A stretch of 64,000 nt of DNA from Eximiradius sp. (GCA_937127445.1 CAKZLY010000014.1:191001-255000), one strand, 5' to 3'. Shown: positions 49,601 to 57,808, numbered from the stretch's first letter. The notes: generated by a model from the sequence alone, not told the origin. A program made the numbers and translations.

Positions 49601-49723
49601 CGAATACTCTGTGAATTGCTCTACTGATTTTGAATGGAACTCTATTTTCCCTTGCGGGGTCATCCAATATATCCAATCAGCAATGTGGTCCGCAATTATT
49701 TTTAATGATTTTTCTTTCATCAT
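46613..49723 (-). CDS. Six-PAS histidine kinase with Cys-rich PAS insert
   Basis: The 1036 residues contain about six PAS/PAC units (1-115, 125-250, 255-375, 380-500, 505-655, 660-775), a coiled coil, HisKA (His818 in FFSIISHDLRGP) and HATPase (VRNLVTNGIKFTHRGG, EDNGVGIPEE, GSGLGLILCKEF). The fifth PAS has a seven-Cys insert near residues 554-584 (CGCFGCIHEKDSDLGCG, then CSEC), fitting a metal, Fe-S or redox site. There is no membrane span. It is the first gene of the cluster, divergent from ppk1. Confidence 0.9.
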   Translation of the reverse strand: MMKEKSLKIIADHIADWIYWMTPQGKIEFHSKSVEQFTEYSMEEIEVNNNFLIDIVYDEDKEKYIEHAKVAYTENPNTFEVEFRIVTKSGQIKTISHICRPIYENGKYIGRIADNRDITFQKAQSETILNEKMRFDLYMQSIQDVVWEVDENYIIKYVSPAFEKISGLSCEEVIGKSVLKLLDISEESELFALLMNREKIFLEKGTIEDAVFEVPYTTPKGNLVWLEVSSQPVFKEKVLVGFVGAARDITKRKSYLRKLETITDIIDNSIMEYDIANGQVALNHKFFKILGYSPDEFENSIENIIEHIHIEDREKVETTIKELISNKHGQFSHEYRMKTKDGNWKWVKCNGRVTEWDKEGNPTKIIAAHIDIDKEKRLQEERLQLLNSAINSTTESVVITDVRGNIQYINPAFSELTGYSLEEAIGKNPRELVNSGEQNKEFYKTMWKTIANGKTWKGEIINRRKDGSKYIEFLTITPVKNDKGKIINYVAIKRDITYERELIKELNKINTELQAIYDSSPVLISLLDTNSRIVYANKTTTDFLGIPLEELINKRACGCFGCIHEKDSDLGCGFGPDCSECKLNKAIQKTLETRQSVTGIEHNAKLMLNGMLREYTFLATTSFIQSGNSEYVLLNLLDITEKKINQNLLEQSYKTFKAYIQAAPMGIVSIRKDGIIHGCNRAFQELIKTSEENLLNKNILYFIFQKHDLFIDTLSTLNSENRTIEIIMQDAKEKVFWAKISAVLLKDDEILCFIEDIDDKKRADEEQRALLDALKLSNQKIEQTLEEKNNLIKELEEIKQRLEETISAKDNFFSIISHDLRGPFSGFLGLTDMMAKDLEDLSLRELRKMSQAIYNSANSVYKLLDDLLQWSRLQLGKIPYNPEQITLKEIINNSLYTLREIATNKEIDLSINVPDDFVVYCDRNMITGVVRNLVTNGIKFTHRGGRIKIFINKVEGDFAEIAVEDNGVGIPEEHKDKLFRIDAQITTKGTEKETGSGLGLILCKEFVEKHGGIIYLNSKENKGSTFYFTLPVVKST

Positions 49724-49802
49724 TTATTATTATAAATGTATTAATACTATCACTGTTATTGTATTGACTTTGTTACTATCACAATATTGCAAAAAATTTA
49801 AT

Positions 49803-49810
49803 CAAAAATA
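49803..49810 (-). promoter_or_regulatory. Possible -7 element upstream of the PAS kinase cluster
   Basis: On the minus strand TATTTTTG (49810-49803) fits TAnnTTTG and would give a leader of about 70 bases. No TTTG was found at the proper distance, so support is weak. The rest of the 49724-49994 gap is very AT-rich and shows no gene. Confidence 0.3.
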
Positions 49811-49994
49811 ATAATCTTCAATTAAGTAAAACTACTGATTTTTCTATTGTTCTAAAAAATTAATAATTTATAATTAAACAAATTTATTTCAATTTATATA
49901 AATTTTATTTTTATCTGAAATATTATAATTGCTTGATTTTTCGAAATATAAATATTAATTTATATTTCTCATTTGCAATTTTGTAGGAAGCACA

Positions 49995-52088
49995 ATGAAT
50001 AAATCAAATAAAACTCAAACAAACACAATAGACTTTTTCGCTCCTCAGTATTATATTAATCGCGAGCTCAGCTTAATTGAATTTAACCGCAAAGTGTTGC
50101 TCGAAGCTGAAGGTAATCAACATCCTTTGCTTGAGCGTCTTAAATTCGTATGTATTTTCAGCTCCAATTTAGACGAATTTTTTATGATACGCGTCGCCGG
50201 GCTGAAAAGCCAAATTGCCGAAGGTGTTATCGAATACTCTTACGATGGCAAAACCCCTCACGAGCAACTCACAGAAATTCGCAACGCTCTGCTCCCGCTA
50301 TACCAGATGCAAGAAAGACTGCTAAACGAAGAAATTTTACCTGAACTTCGTAAATACGGTGTTGTCTTCCATCGATTCGACGAACTTGATGAAAAGGACA
50401 AATCTTATCTGGAAAAATATTTTCGTGAGAATATCATGCCGGTGCTTACTCCTCTTACTTTGGGTCCTGCAAACCCTTTCCCGCGACTGATTAATCGTAG
50501 CTTAAACATTGCTTTTGCATTTCAAGATAATTTAGCTGATGATGAGGATCGCCGTATAGGGTTCTTGCAAATTCCTACTGTTGTACCAAGATTTATACCT
50601 CTCAACGGCAAACGTAAAAACAACTATATTCTTGTCGAACAAGTTGTTCGTGCTTTTGCTGAACAACTCTATCCCGGAATGACTATTCTTTCGTCGAACA
50701 CTTTCCGTGTTACTCGTGATGCTGATATTGAAATTGCCGAAGACGAAGCTGAAGACCTGCTTTCAGAAATTGCCGAACAAGTGAAACAACGCCGATGGGG
50801 TGGTGCCGCTGTCCGTCTCGAAGTTAATTCCAATATGCCCGACTTCGTCGCTAATATCCTTATGAAATCTCTTGATTTAGAACCAACTGACGTCTATACT
50901 CTGAACCGCCCGCTCAATCTTCCCGATTTTATGGAATTGCTAAAACTCGAACTCAAAGATATTAAAGATAAGCCATTCTCTACACGGGACCTACCTCAAT
51001 TCAAGCAAGATGGTCCCGGCGTGTTCGAAGCTATTCGTCAATCTGACCTGCTTGTGCATCATCCCTATGATTCATTTACAAATAGCACTTTGCGGTTCTT
51101 AAATCAAGCTGCCGACGACCCCGACGTCCTCGCTATCAAGATTACTCTCTACCGCACTGGTCGATATTCGGCTATCGTCGAGGCTCTTAAACGTGCCGCC
51201 GTAAATGGAAAATACGTTACTGCTTTCGTCGAACTTAAAGCTCGTTTCGACGAGGAGTCCAACATAATCTGGGCAAAGGAACTCGAAAATGTTGGCGTTC
51301 ACGTCGTCTATGGCGTTCCTGGACTGAAAACCCACTGCAAAATTGCTCTTATTGTTCGTCGCGAAGGCGGTAAATTAAAAAAATATCTTCATCTCTCCAC
51401 TGGCAACTACAACCAGGTTACTGCTCGCATCTATACCGATATCGCAATGTTCACCGCAAATGATGAATTTGGCGACGACGCTGTTGATTTGTTCAACTAC
51501 CTTACGGGTTATTCTCATTACGATAATTGGAAACATTTTTCTGTTGCACCGATTAATTTGCATAATAAATTGATTTCTTTTATTCGCCGCGAAGCCGAAC
51601 TTCATTCCCCCGATAATCCCGGACTTATTATTGCAAAACTTAATCAAATTGCTCAAAAAGAAGTTATCGCTGAACTCTACAAAGCTTCTTGCAAAGGTGT
51701 CAAAATTCAACTTATTTGCCGTGGTGTTTGCTGCCTGAAACCTGGCGTCCCAAATATTAGCGAAAATATCGAGGTCCGCTCTATTCTTGGGCGTTTCTTA
51801 GAGCATAGCCGTGTCTTCTACTTCAAAAATGGTGGCAACGAAGAAGTTTATCTTTCAAGTGCCGACTGGATGACACGCAATTTGCATCGCAGAGTAGAAA
51901 TAATGTTCCCTGTCTATCAAAATAACTTAAAGCAACAACTTATTGAACTTCTCCATCTTTATTGGAAAGACAATTCTAAATCTTGGCGATTGCTTCCCGA
52001 TGGCTCTTACGAAAAACTATCCCTATCGAAGGGCGCTAAACAGTTTTCCGTGCAAGAATATCTACTAAAAAATAATAAAAATAATTAA
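49995..52088 (+). CDS. ppk1: Polyphosphate kinase 1
   Basis: Makes inorganic polyphosphate from ATP, and can run in reverse. It has 697 residues. The N-terminal domain has YYINRELSLIEFNRKVL and FSSNLDEFFMIRVAGL; the phospholipase-D-like catalytic halves carry ELKARFDEESNI and KTHCKIALI. The autophosphorylated His466 lies in LHLSTGNYN. TAGGAAG precedes the ATG. It is alone on its strand, divergent from the PAS kinases and 58-100 bases before the SurA-like gene. No ppx gene is in the window. Confidence 0.96.
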   Translation: MNKSNKTQTNTIDFFAPQYYINRELSLIEFNRKVLLEAEGNQHPLLERLKFVCIFSSNLDEFFMIRVAGLKSQIAEGVIEYSYDGKTPHEQLTEIRNALLPLYQMQERLLNEEILPELRKYGVVFHRFDELDEKDKSYLEKYFRENIMPVLTPLTLGPANPFPRLINRSLNIAFAFQDNLADDEDRRIGFLQIPTVVPRFIPLNGKRKNNYILVEQVVRAFAEQLYPGMTILSSNTFRVTRDADIEIAEDEAEDLLSEIAEQVKQRRWGGAAVRLEVNSNMPDFVANILMKSLDLEPTDVYTLNRPLNLPDFMELLKLELKDIKDKPFSTRDLPQFKQDGPGVFEAIRQSDLLVHHPYDSFTNSTLRFLNQAADDPDVLAIKITLYRTGRYSAIVEALKRAAVNGKYVTAFVELKARFDEESNIIWAKELENVGVHVVYGVPGLKTHCKIALIVRREGGKLKKYLHLSTGNYNQVTARIYTDIAMFTANDEFGDDAVDLFNYLTGYSHYDNWKHFSVAPINLHNKLISFIRREAELHSPDNPGLIIAKLNQIAQKEVIAELYKASCKGVKIQLICRGVCCLKPGVPNISENIEVRSILGRFLEHSRVFYFKNGGNEEVYLSSADWMTRNLHRRVEIMFPVYQNNLKQQLIELLHLYWKDNSKSWRLLPDGSYEKLSLSKGAKQFSVQEYLLKNNKNN

Positions 52089-52122
52089 ATACTATTGACT
52101 TTTTTTATTGATTAATTCGTTA

Positions 52123-52130
52123 TAAATTTG
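52123..52130 (+). promoter_or_regulatory. Possible -7 element upstream of the SurA-like operon
   Basis: TAAATTTG matches TAnnTTTG and lies 62 bases before the ATG at 52192. No TTTG stands at the normal distance, so it is tentative. Confidence 0.33.
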
Positions 52131-52191
52131 AATTTATCATTTATTTGTGATAAATTATATTCTATTATTTTCAATATTTTTTGTGCTTTGT

Positions 52192-53481
52192 ATGAAGAAA
52201 TTTTTGTTGTTGATATGCCTTCTGCTTGTTAGTTCACAATACGCTCAAAGTCAGCTTTCACGAGGAGAAACAATGGACAAAGTGCTGGCTGTTGTCGGTA
52301 ATGAAGTGATTTTGCTTAGCGATGTGCGTGGACAACTTCTGATGATGGCTCAGCAAGACCCACGAGTAAATCCCGACGACCCAAAGCTCTTTCAGGAATT
52401 GCTTGATGCATTAATAAATGAAAAGCTACTTATTACTAAAGCAGTCGAGGATTCAATCGTAGTTACTGACGAACAAATCGAAGCTCGTTGGCAAGCTTTT
52501 CTACAAACTTTAATTCAGCAGTTTGGTTCAGAAGAAAGAGTTGAGCAAGTTTATAAAAAATCTATCAATAGAATAAAATTCGAACTGCGCGACGATATTC
52601 GCAATAAATTGCTTTCTGCTAACCTTGTTCAGCAACTTATTGGAAATGTTTCAATTACACCAAAAGAAGTCGAAGAATTCTTCAAATTATACCGCGATTC
52701 TATCCCCAAAGTGCCAGATACTTATGAAATCTATCACCTTGTCAAATATGTTGATGTACGACAGGACGAAAAGAAACGAGCTTTGGAACTTGCACGAAGT
52801 GTTAGGGATTCTATTCTCAACGGTGGTGCTTTCGAAAGTTTTGCTGCTCGCTATAGTCAGGATTTTGCTACCTCCTCGAAAGGCGGAGACCTCGGCTGGG
52901 TTTCTCGTGGTAAGTTCTTCCCCGAATTCGAAAATGCTGCCTTTTCGCTCGAATCTGGCGATATCTCGCGCCCTGTCGAAACGCCATTTGGTTTTCACTT
53001 AATTCAGGTTGTCGAGAAAAAGAAAGATGCTATACACGCTCGCCATATTCTGTTCAAAATTTCGCAGTCGTCAGACGACTATGAACGTACTCGTGCTTTT
53101 CTGGATTCCCTTCGTTTAGTCGCTATCGAACAAAATAATTTTTCCGAGCTTGCCCGCCTCCATTCCGACGACAAAGAAACTCGCGGCTTTGGTGGGCTCA
53201 TTGGCAGACTGCCTATGAATGAACTCCCCTCGAACTTCCGCGAACAAATTAAACAACTTAAAGATGGCGGTATTTCCGACCCTCTTTCTTATAATGTTGT
53301 CCAAAATAAACCTGCTTTCCATATTATTTATAAAAAAGCAACTATTCCCGAGCATTACGCTACTCTCAAACAAGACTATGAATATATAAGCAACATCGCA
53401 CTTGATCATAAAAAAATGAAAATATACAATGATTATATCCAAAAATTGCGAAAAGAAATTTATTGGGAAGTTAAGAAATAG
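52192..53481 (+). CDS. SurA-like periplasmic peptidyl-prolyl isomerase
   Basis: Periplasmic chaperone/PPIase of the parvulin family, probably for outer-membrane proteins. I start at ATG 52192 (MKKFLLLICLLLVSSQYAQSQ), a clear signal peptide; the track's TTG 52147 adds an unlikely leader. The 429 residues then hold a SurA N-terminal domain (VLAVVGNEVILLSDV and on) and two parvulin-like domains (YSQDFATSSKGGDLGWVSRG and GGLIGRLPMNELP regions). Two PPIase domains plus the N-terminal domain match SurA. Three signalling genes follow it (gap of ten bases), so they may share a transcript. Confidence 0.88.
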   Translation: MKKFLLLICLLLVSSQYAQSQLSRGETMDKVLAVVGNEVILLSDVRGQLLMMAQQDPRVNPDDPKLFQELLDALINEKLLITKAVEDSIVVTDEQIEARWQAFLQTLIQQFGSEERVEQVYKKSINRIKFELRDDIRNKLLSANLVQQLIGNVSITPKEVEEFFKLYRDSIPKVPDTYEIYHLVKYVDVRQDEKKRALELARSVRDSILNGGAFESFAARYSQDFATSSKGGDLGWVSRGKFFPEFENAAFSLESGDISRPVETPFGFHLIQVVEKKKDAIHARHILFKISQSSDDYERTRAFLDSLRLVAIEQNNFSELARLHSDDKETRGFGGLIGRLPMNELPSNFREQIKQLKDGGISDPLSYNVVQNKPAFHIIYKKATIPEHYATLKQDYEYISNIALDHKKMKIYNDYIQKLRKEIYWEVKK

Positions 53482-53491
53482 AAGGTTGCGT

Positions 53492-53869
53492 ATGGACAAT
53501 AGCAAAAAAATACTTATAGTCGATGATTCCATAGTTGCGCGGATGGCAATTAAGAAAATTCTTTCAAAAAAATTTAATTCTATTAAAGAAGCAAGCAGTG
53601 GGACAGATGCAATTGAATTGCTTAAAAACGAGCAATTTGATTGCATTCTTGTTGATTACCTCATGCCGGGCATTAATGGAGTTACTACAATCAAAATTAT
53701 GCGCGAAATGGGTATCAATTCCCCCATTATTGTTATTTCTGCTAACCAACAAAAGGCTATCTTAGACAAATTCAGTGAACTGGGGGTTGTTGCCATCTTG
53801 AAAAAGCAAGTTGCCGAACAAGATTTGTTCGATGCTGTCGAAAAAGCTCTTTTTTCTCGCGGAGGTTAG
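53492..53869 (+). CDS. Single-domain CheY-like response regulator
   Basis: I start at ATG 53492, giving 125 residues; the track's start at 53429 lies inside the previous gene. It is a lone receiver: ILIVDDS acidic pair, phosphoacceptor Asp55 in ILVDYLMPG, Ser in VISAN and Lys in ILKKQ. There is no DNA-binding output, so it must act through protein contact. The next gene encodes a CheC-like phosphatase two bases on, which suggests that this is its substrate. Confidence 0.9.
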   Translation: MDNSKKILIVDDSIVARMAIKKILSKKFNSIKEASSGTDAIELLKNEQFDCILVDYLMPGINGVTTIKIMREMGINSPIIVISANQQKAILDKFSELGVVAILKKQVAEQDLFDAVEKALFSRGG

Positions 53870-53871
53870 TT

Positions 53872-54486
53872 ATGAATTACGAACTTACTCAAATTCAGCA
53901 AGAATCTATTCTCGAACTGCTTAATATTGGTATCAATGAAAGCACAAATATTCTTAGCGGAATACTCAACGTCGAAATTGAACTTTCTATCCCAAGAATT
54001 CGCATTATCTCTTCCGACCGTCTTATCGAAGAACTAAAAGATTTGGGAAAGGAAGATTACTCAGCTGTGAATATGGAATTTCACAACAGTTTTTCTGGTA
54101 TTTCTCAACTCGTCTTTTCGCAGGAAAGTGCTAACAAATTAGTTAATGTGTTCTCACGTCAGGTGCTCGATACTTACGAGTTCGACGAAATCAAAGCCGG
54201 CGCTCTGGTTGAAATCGGTAATATTATTCTCAATGCTATTCTTGCTACTTTCAGTAATTCACTCGAACACGAATTCGAATTCTATGTGCCTGTCTTTTTC
54301 GAAAACTACAAAAAGGAATTTTTCGAACAACGCCTGAAATTTATCGACGAAGTAGTTCTTCTTGGCAAAGCAATATTTCTCATTGAAGAACTTAAAATTT
54401 CCGGTGATATTATACTATTCTTCAATATCAAATCCTTCCAATACTTCGTAAGTATTATTGACCAGTATGTAAACAAAATTAGTTAA
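53872..54486 (+). CDS. CheC-like phospho-aspartate phosphatase
   Basis: The 204 residues carry two copies of the CheC/CheX/FliY active-site pattern E-x-x-N: ELLNIGINESTNILS (about residues 15-29) and EIGNIILNAILATFS (about residues 108-122). Both key Glu-Asn pairs are present, as in active CheC. IPRIRIISSDRLIEEL matches the strand after the first helix. In chemotaxis CheC removes phosphate from CheY; here it lies directly after a CheY-like gene and before a kinase with no che, fli or mcp gene near. No membrane segment. Confidence 0.82.
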   Translation: MNYELTQIQQESILELLNIGINESTNILSGILNVEIELSIPRIRIISSDRLIEELKDLGKEDYSAVNMEFHNSFSGISQLVFSQESANKLVNVFSRQVLDTYEFDEIKAGALVEIGNIILNAILATFSNSLEHEFEFYVPVFFENYKKEFFEQRLKFIDEVVLLGKAIFLIEELKISGDIILFFNIKSFQYFVSIIDQYVNKIS

Positions 54487-54504
54487 ATATTATTCTGTAT
54501 TGCT

Positions 54505-55695
54505 ATGCTCAAAGATATTTATTACGAAAATCCTTTAATTACTTACGACCATATACCAATAGGTATTTGCATAATTAATAGTAATTTCAATATTATTTTC
54601 TGGAATAGAACCCTTGAAGCCTGGACTAATATTCAACGCGAAGAAGTAATATTTAAAAATATATTTGAATTGTTTCCACATTTGCAGGCACCTAAATACA
54701 AGGCAAGATTAAAATTGATGTTCGAAGGGCGTCCACCGATGGTGCTTTCTCCGATGCTTAATGAATACTTTATCCCAATCAAAGATATTGATGGGAAATA
54801 CCAGGCTCAAACGGTTACTCTTTCGTCTATCTCAACCAATGAAACTGGCTCATACAACGTAATCATTGCTGTCGAAAACGTTGCCACTTTATTCAATAAG
54901 GTTCAGCAATATAGGATGATTAAAAACCAAGCAATTGATGAATTAAATCGTCGCACCGAAGCCGAAGAAAAACTCAAAGAATATACAAAAAAATTAGAAT
55001 TGCTGAATTCCACAAAAGACAAGTTTTTTTCCATTATTGCTCACGATTTGATAAATCCGATCTCCGCTCAATATAAACTTGTTAAAATACTTAAAGATAA
55101 TATTGAACAATTCAGCAAAGAAGATATTATCGATATAATTGATGAAATCAAAAACTCAGCTTCACATACATATAAGTTGCTCGAAAATCTTCTTACCTGG
55201 TCTCGCTCCCAGCTAAACAAATTTTCTATTCATATTGAGCAACATAATCTGTCCGAGATAATTAAATTGGCTGCAAACGATATATCTTCACAGATAGTAG
55301 TGAAGAAAATTTCCTTTTACATCTCCGAAAACTGCAACTCAACTGTTTGTTGCGATAGTAATTTACTCGCAACTGTTATTCGGAACCTACTCTCCAACGC
55401 TGTTAAATTTACAAATTATGGAGGTAAAATATCAGTTAGTTGCCGTATCGATAACGATTTCACTTATATTTTTGTCGAAGACAACGGAGTGGGTATGGAC
55501 GAAGACACTTTAAACAACCTATTTAAATTAGATAAAACACAATCTAAACTCGGAACTAATAAAGAAGTTGGAACGGGGCTTGGACTTGTCATCTGCAAAG
55601 AGTTTGTCGAGAAAATGAGTGGCGAAGTCTTTGCCGAAAGTAAACTGGGCGTTGGAAGTAAATTTACTATAAAATTACCCACTTGCCCGAATTAA
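54505..55695 (+). CDS. PAS histidine kinase
   Basis: Cytoplasmic kinase of 396 residues. One PAS domain (about 10-130, PIGICIINSNFNIIFWNRTLEAW), a coiled coil, HisKA (His180 in FFSIIAHDLINP) and HATPase (IRNLLSNAVKFTNYGG, EDNGVGMDED, GTGLGLVICKEF). The HisKA and HATPase sequences closely resemble the kinases of the 37-50 kb cluster, so these are probably paralogues. It is the last of the SurA-CheY-CheC-kinase run, and its stop codon overlaps that of the convergent rluD. Confidence 0.9.
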   Translation: MLKDIYYENPLITYDHIPIGICIINSNFNIIFWNRTLEAWTNIQREEVIFKNIFELFPHLQAPKYKARLKLMFEGRPPMVLSPMLNEYFIPIKDIDGKYQAQTVTLSSISTNETGSYNVIIAVENVATLFNKVQQYRMIKNQAIDELNRRTEAEEKLKEYTKKLELLNSTKDKFFSIIAHDLINPISAQYKLVKILKDNIEQFSKEDIIDIIDEIKNSASHTYKLLENLLTWSRSQLNKFSIHIEQHNLSEIIKLAANDISSQIVVKKISFYISENCNSTVCCDSNLLATVIRNLLSNAVKFTNYGGKISVSCRIDNDFTYIFVEDNGVGMDEDTLNNLFKLDKTQSKLGTNKEVGTGLGLVICKEFVEKMSGEVFAESKLGVGSKFTIKLPTCPN

Positions 55696-56774
55696 TAAGC
55701 AAAACCGCCTTTTCTGAATAATTCCAGAATCTGCTGGAAGTCATCTGGAAGCTGACTATCGAAACGCATAAATTGCTTCAACGCTGGGTGATAAAATCCC
55801 AGCGTTTTTGCGTGTAAAATTTGACGCTCGTTCGCTATACCTAAGCACTTTTCTGCTGTGGAACGAAATTTTGGGTTTTCCCCGCCGAATACAATTGTTG
55901 TCCCACCATAAGTTGGATCCCCAAAAATTGGATGCCCAATGTTGTGCGAATGAACACGGATTTGATGTGTTCGCCCCGTATGCAATACAAACCGAGCGAG
56001 CGACACATACTTATAATTTTCAAGCACTTCGTAATCAGTTTTGGCATATTTCCCACCTTTCGGAAGAATAGTGAAAATCTTGCGGTTTTTGGGTGAACGC
56101 CCAATATTTCCGACAATTGTGCCTTTCTCTTGCTTCAGATTGCCCCAAATAATTGCCTGATATTCGCGTTCGGTTGTCTTTTCGGCAAATTGTCGCGACA
56201 ATTCTGCGTGAATTGTTGCATTCTTTGCTACAACAAGCAGACCCGAAGTGTCTTTGTCAATTCTATGCACTAATCCCGGACGTACAGCGTCGCTTGCATA
56301 AATTTGTTCATCGGTTAGTTCATCATCATTGTCGCTTTCTTCGTCCTCTTCTTCGATCTCAAGTTTTATTGCCTCGCGCAACCCAAAATGATAGAGCAAC
56401 GCATTAATAAGTGTTCCGCTTCTGTGCCCAATCGATGGGTGAACAACCAATCCTCGCTGCTTATTGACAACTACAAGATGCTCATCTTCATAAGCTATTT
56501 CAATTGGTATCGGCTCAGGAATTAGCTCTATTGGCGGAAGTTTCATAATTATGCATTCAACTTCATCGCCAGGCTGAATTTTGCGGCTTGCTTTTGCAGG
56601 TTTCCCGTTTATTCTTACACAATCTGCATCTATGGCTTTTTGAACACGGTTGCGAGTCGCTCCTGCAATCGCCCGTGTTAAAAAAACATCCACTCGTTCA
56701 GGCTTTTGCCCGCCTGTGATGCTAAATCTATAAATAGTTTCGACTTTCTCAGGATAGTTATTATTCGGCTGCAT
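55692..56774 (-). CDS. rluD: RluD-family 23S rRNA pseudouridine synthase
   Basis: Converts uridines of 23S rRNA helix 69 to pseudouridine. I start at ATG 56774 (MQPNNNYPEKVETIYR), giving 360 residues; the track's start at 56813 lies inside lspA. Residues about 15-85 are an S4 domain (RVDVFLTRAIAGATRNRVQKAI), and the catalytic Asp is in GLVHRIDKDTSGLLVV. A 17-residue acidic insert (EEEDEESDNDDELTDEQ) lies between the substrate-binding and catalytic segments. The start overlaps lspA by 14 bases. Confidence 0.92.
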   Translation of the reverse strand: MQPNNNYPEKVETIYRFSITGGQKPERVDVFLTRAIAGATRNRVQKAIDADCVRINGKPAKASRKIQPGDEVECIIMKLPPIELIPEPIPIEIAYEDEHLVVVNKQRGLVVHPSIGHRSGTLINALLYHFGLREAIKLEIEEEDEESDNDDELTDEQIYASDAVRPGLVHRIDKDTSGLLVVAKNATIHAELSRQFAEKTTEREYQAIIWGNLKQEKGTIVGNIGRSPKNRKIFTILPKGGKYAKTDYEVLENYKYVSLARFVLHTGRTHQIRVHSHNIGHPIFGDPTYGGTTIVFGGENPKFRSTAEKCLGIANERQILHAKTLGFYHPALKQFMRFDSQLPDDFQQILELFRKGGFAY

Positions 56775-57378
56775 TTTCTTTCTGCAAATCCTCTGTTCGC
56801 GTTCTATTCCCAAAGATTTCTTTTATTCCTGGTAGTTTATTGTGAAATAATATCAATAGAATTATTCCACAAGTAACGCAACTATCCGCAATATTGAAAA
56901 TAGGGAAGTGCGTGTAGTTTATGCCCATAAAGTTTATGTCTGGTATATCCACCTGTATGAAGTCTACCACATGCCCATAAAAAAGAGGCTGTGTCCCGTA
57001 AAAAACACCATAGAAAACTCTATCGATTAAATTTCCAACTGCACCAGCAAACACTAAACTAATCCCAATTTTCACAGCTTTTTGAGCAAAAGTGATTTTA
57101 TATAAGTAGTAGCCGAGCACAATTGAAGCAAATATGGAAAATAAACTTAAAAAAATCTTTCCCCAGCCAAATTCTATTCCAAAAGCCATCCCGGGATTTT
57201 CTATGTATGTAAGTTGCAGTAATGTCCCCCAAATCGGTATTGACTCCCCATAATACATTCCTTCGTGCTGCCACCCGAACAAATTAAAGCCTTTCACGGC
57301 AAGTTTAGTCGCTTGATCGAATATTATTAATAAAATAGAAACGATAAAGTATATATTATTATTTTCTCTGTTTTCCAT
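56761..57378 (-). CDS. lspA: Lipoprotein signal peptidase (signal peptidase II)
   Basis: Cleaves lipoprotein signal peptides after diacylglyceryl modification, in the cytoplasmic membrane. It has 205 residues, with four membrane spans. FDQATKLAVKG, NPGMAFG, GAVGNLIDRV (first catalytic Asp) and FPIFNIADSCVTCG (second catalytic Asp) are the conserved boxes. The tail is longer than usual and charged. Lipoproteins elsewhere in the window (beta-propeller and MFP) are its likely clients. Confidence 0.95.
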   Translation of the reverse strand: MENRENNNIYFIVSILLIIFDQATKLAVKGFNLFGWQHEGMYYGESIPIWGTLLQLTYIENPGMAFGIEFGWGKIFLSLFSIFASIVLGYYLYKITFAQKAVKIGISLVFAGAVGNLIDRVFYGVFYGTQPLFYGHVVDFIQVDIPDINFMGINYTHFPIFNIADSCVTCGIILLILFHNKLPGIKEIFGNRTRTEDLQKENAAE

Positions 57379-57408
57379 AAATTTTTCATTAATAAATCAC
57401 ATAAAGAA

Positions 57409-57443
57409 CAAATATAGCAAAAAATAAACTAATTTTTTGCAAA
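57409..57443 (-). promoter_or_regulatory. Candidate promoter of lspA-rluD
   Basis: On the minus strand TTTG (57443-57440), a 23-base spacer and TATATTTG (57416-57409), ending 31 bases before the lspA ATG. The -7 box is a perfect match; the spacer is at the long limit. Confidence 0.45.
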
Positions 57444-57726
57444 TAGTGCAAATTGAAATTTAGTCGCGAGATAAATGATAACTTTTTAAATAATAATTAA
57501 TAAAAAGGTGTTATTCTGCTTACAGCTCATAACATCTCTACGAAATATATGTTCCAAAAGTGTTACAAAAATAAAAAAGTAAATTTTAGATACAAGACCT
57601 CTCTTATGTTGCTATACGATTTGCAGGTTGTACCAATAAATACTAAGTCGAAAATAAAAAGACTAAAAAGTGAGCAATTATATAAGATATTTCGAATAAG
57701 AAATGTAATCGAATGTATATCTCTTG
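57444..57726. other. AT-rich gap between lspA and tRNA-Ser
   Basis: About 280 bases with no gene seen. The track ORF at 57549-57812 is a tRNA shadow. No clear terminator hairpin for the tRNA transcript was found. Confidence 0.55.
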
Positions 57727-57808
57727 CGGAGGATGAGGGACTCGAACCCCCACAGGCTTGCGCCCGGCGGTTTTCAAGACCGCTGCAATACCATTATGCG
57801 AATCCTCC
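57727..57808 (-). tRNA. tRNA-Ser (anticodon UGA)
   Basis: 82 bases on the minus strand fold into a class II tRNA: acceptor GGAGGAT with ATCCTCC, anticodon stem GCGGT/ACCGC around loop CTTGAAA (anticodon TGA), a long variable arm CGGGC-GCAA-GCCTG, and T-loop TTCGAGT. The D stem is three bp (GCA/TGC) with GG in the loop. The discriminator is G. CCA is not encoded. The long variable arm and anticodon agree on Ser. Confidence 0.95.

Noticed and set aside
49995-52088. A riboswitch or structured leader before ppk1
   Set aside because: The upstream region is simple AT-rich sequence with no stable hairpin or known riboswitch pattern.
53116-53646. 176-residue minus-strand ORF
   Set aside because: Antisense to the end of the SurA-like gene and the receiver gene; no family motif.
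37049-55695. Reading the kinase region as a phage-defence or toxin system
   Set aside because: No nuclease, toxin, reverse transcriptase, TIR or cyclase domain was seen; all members are ordinary signalling domains.
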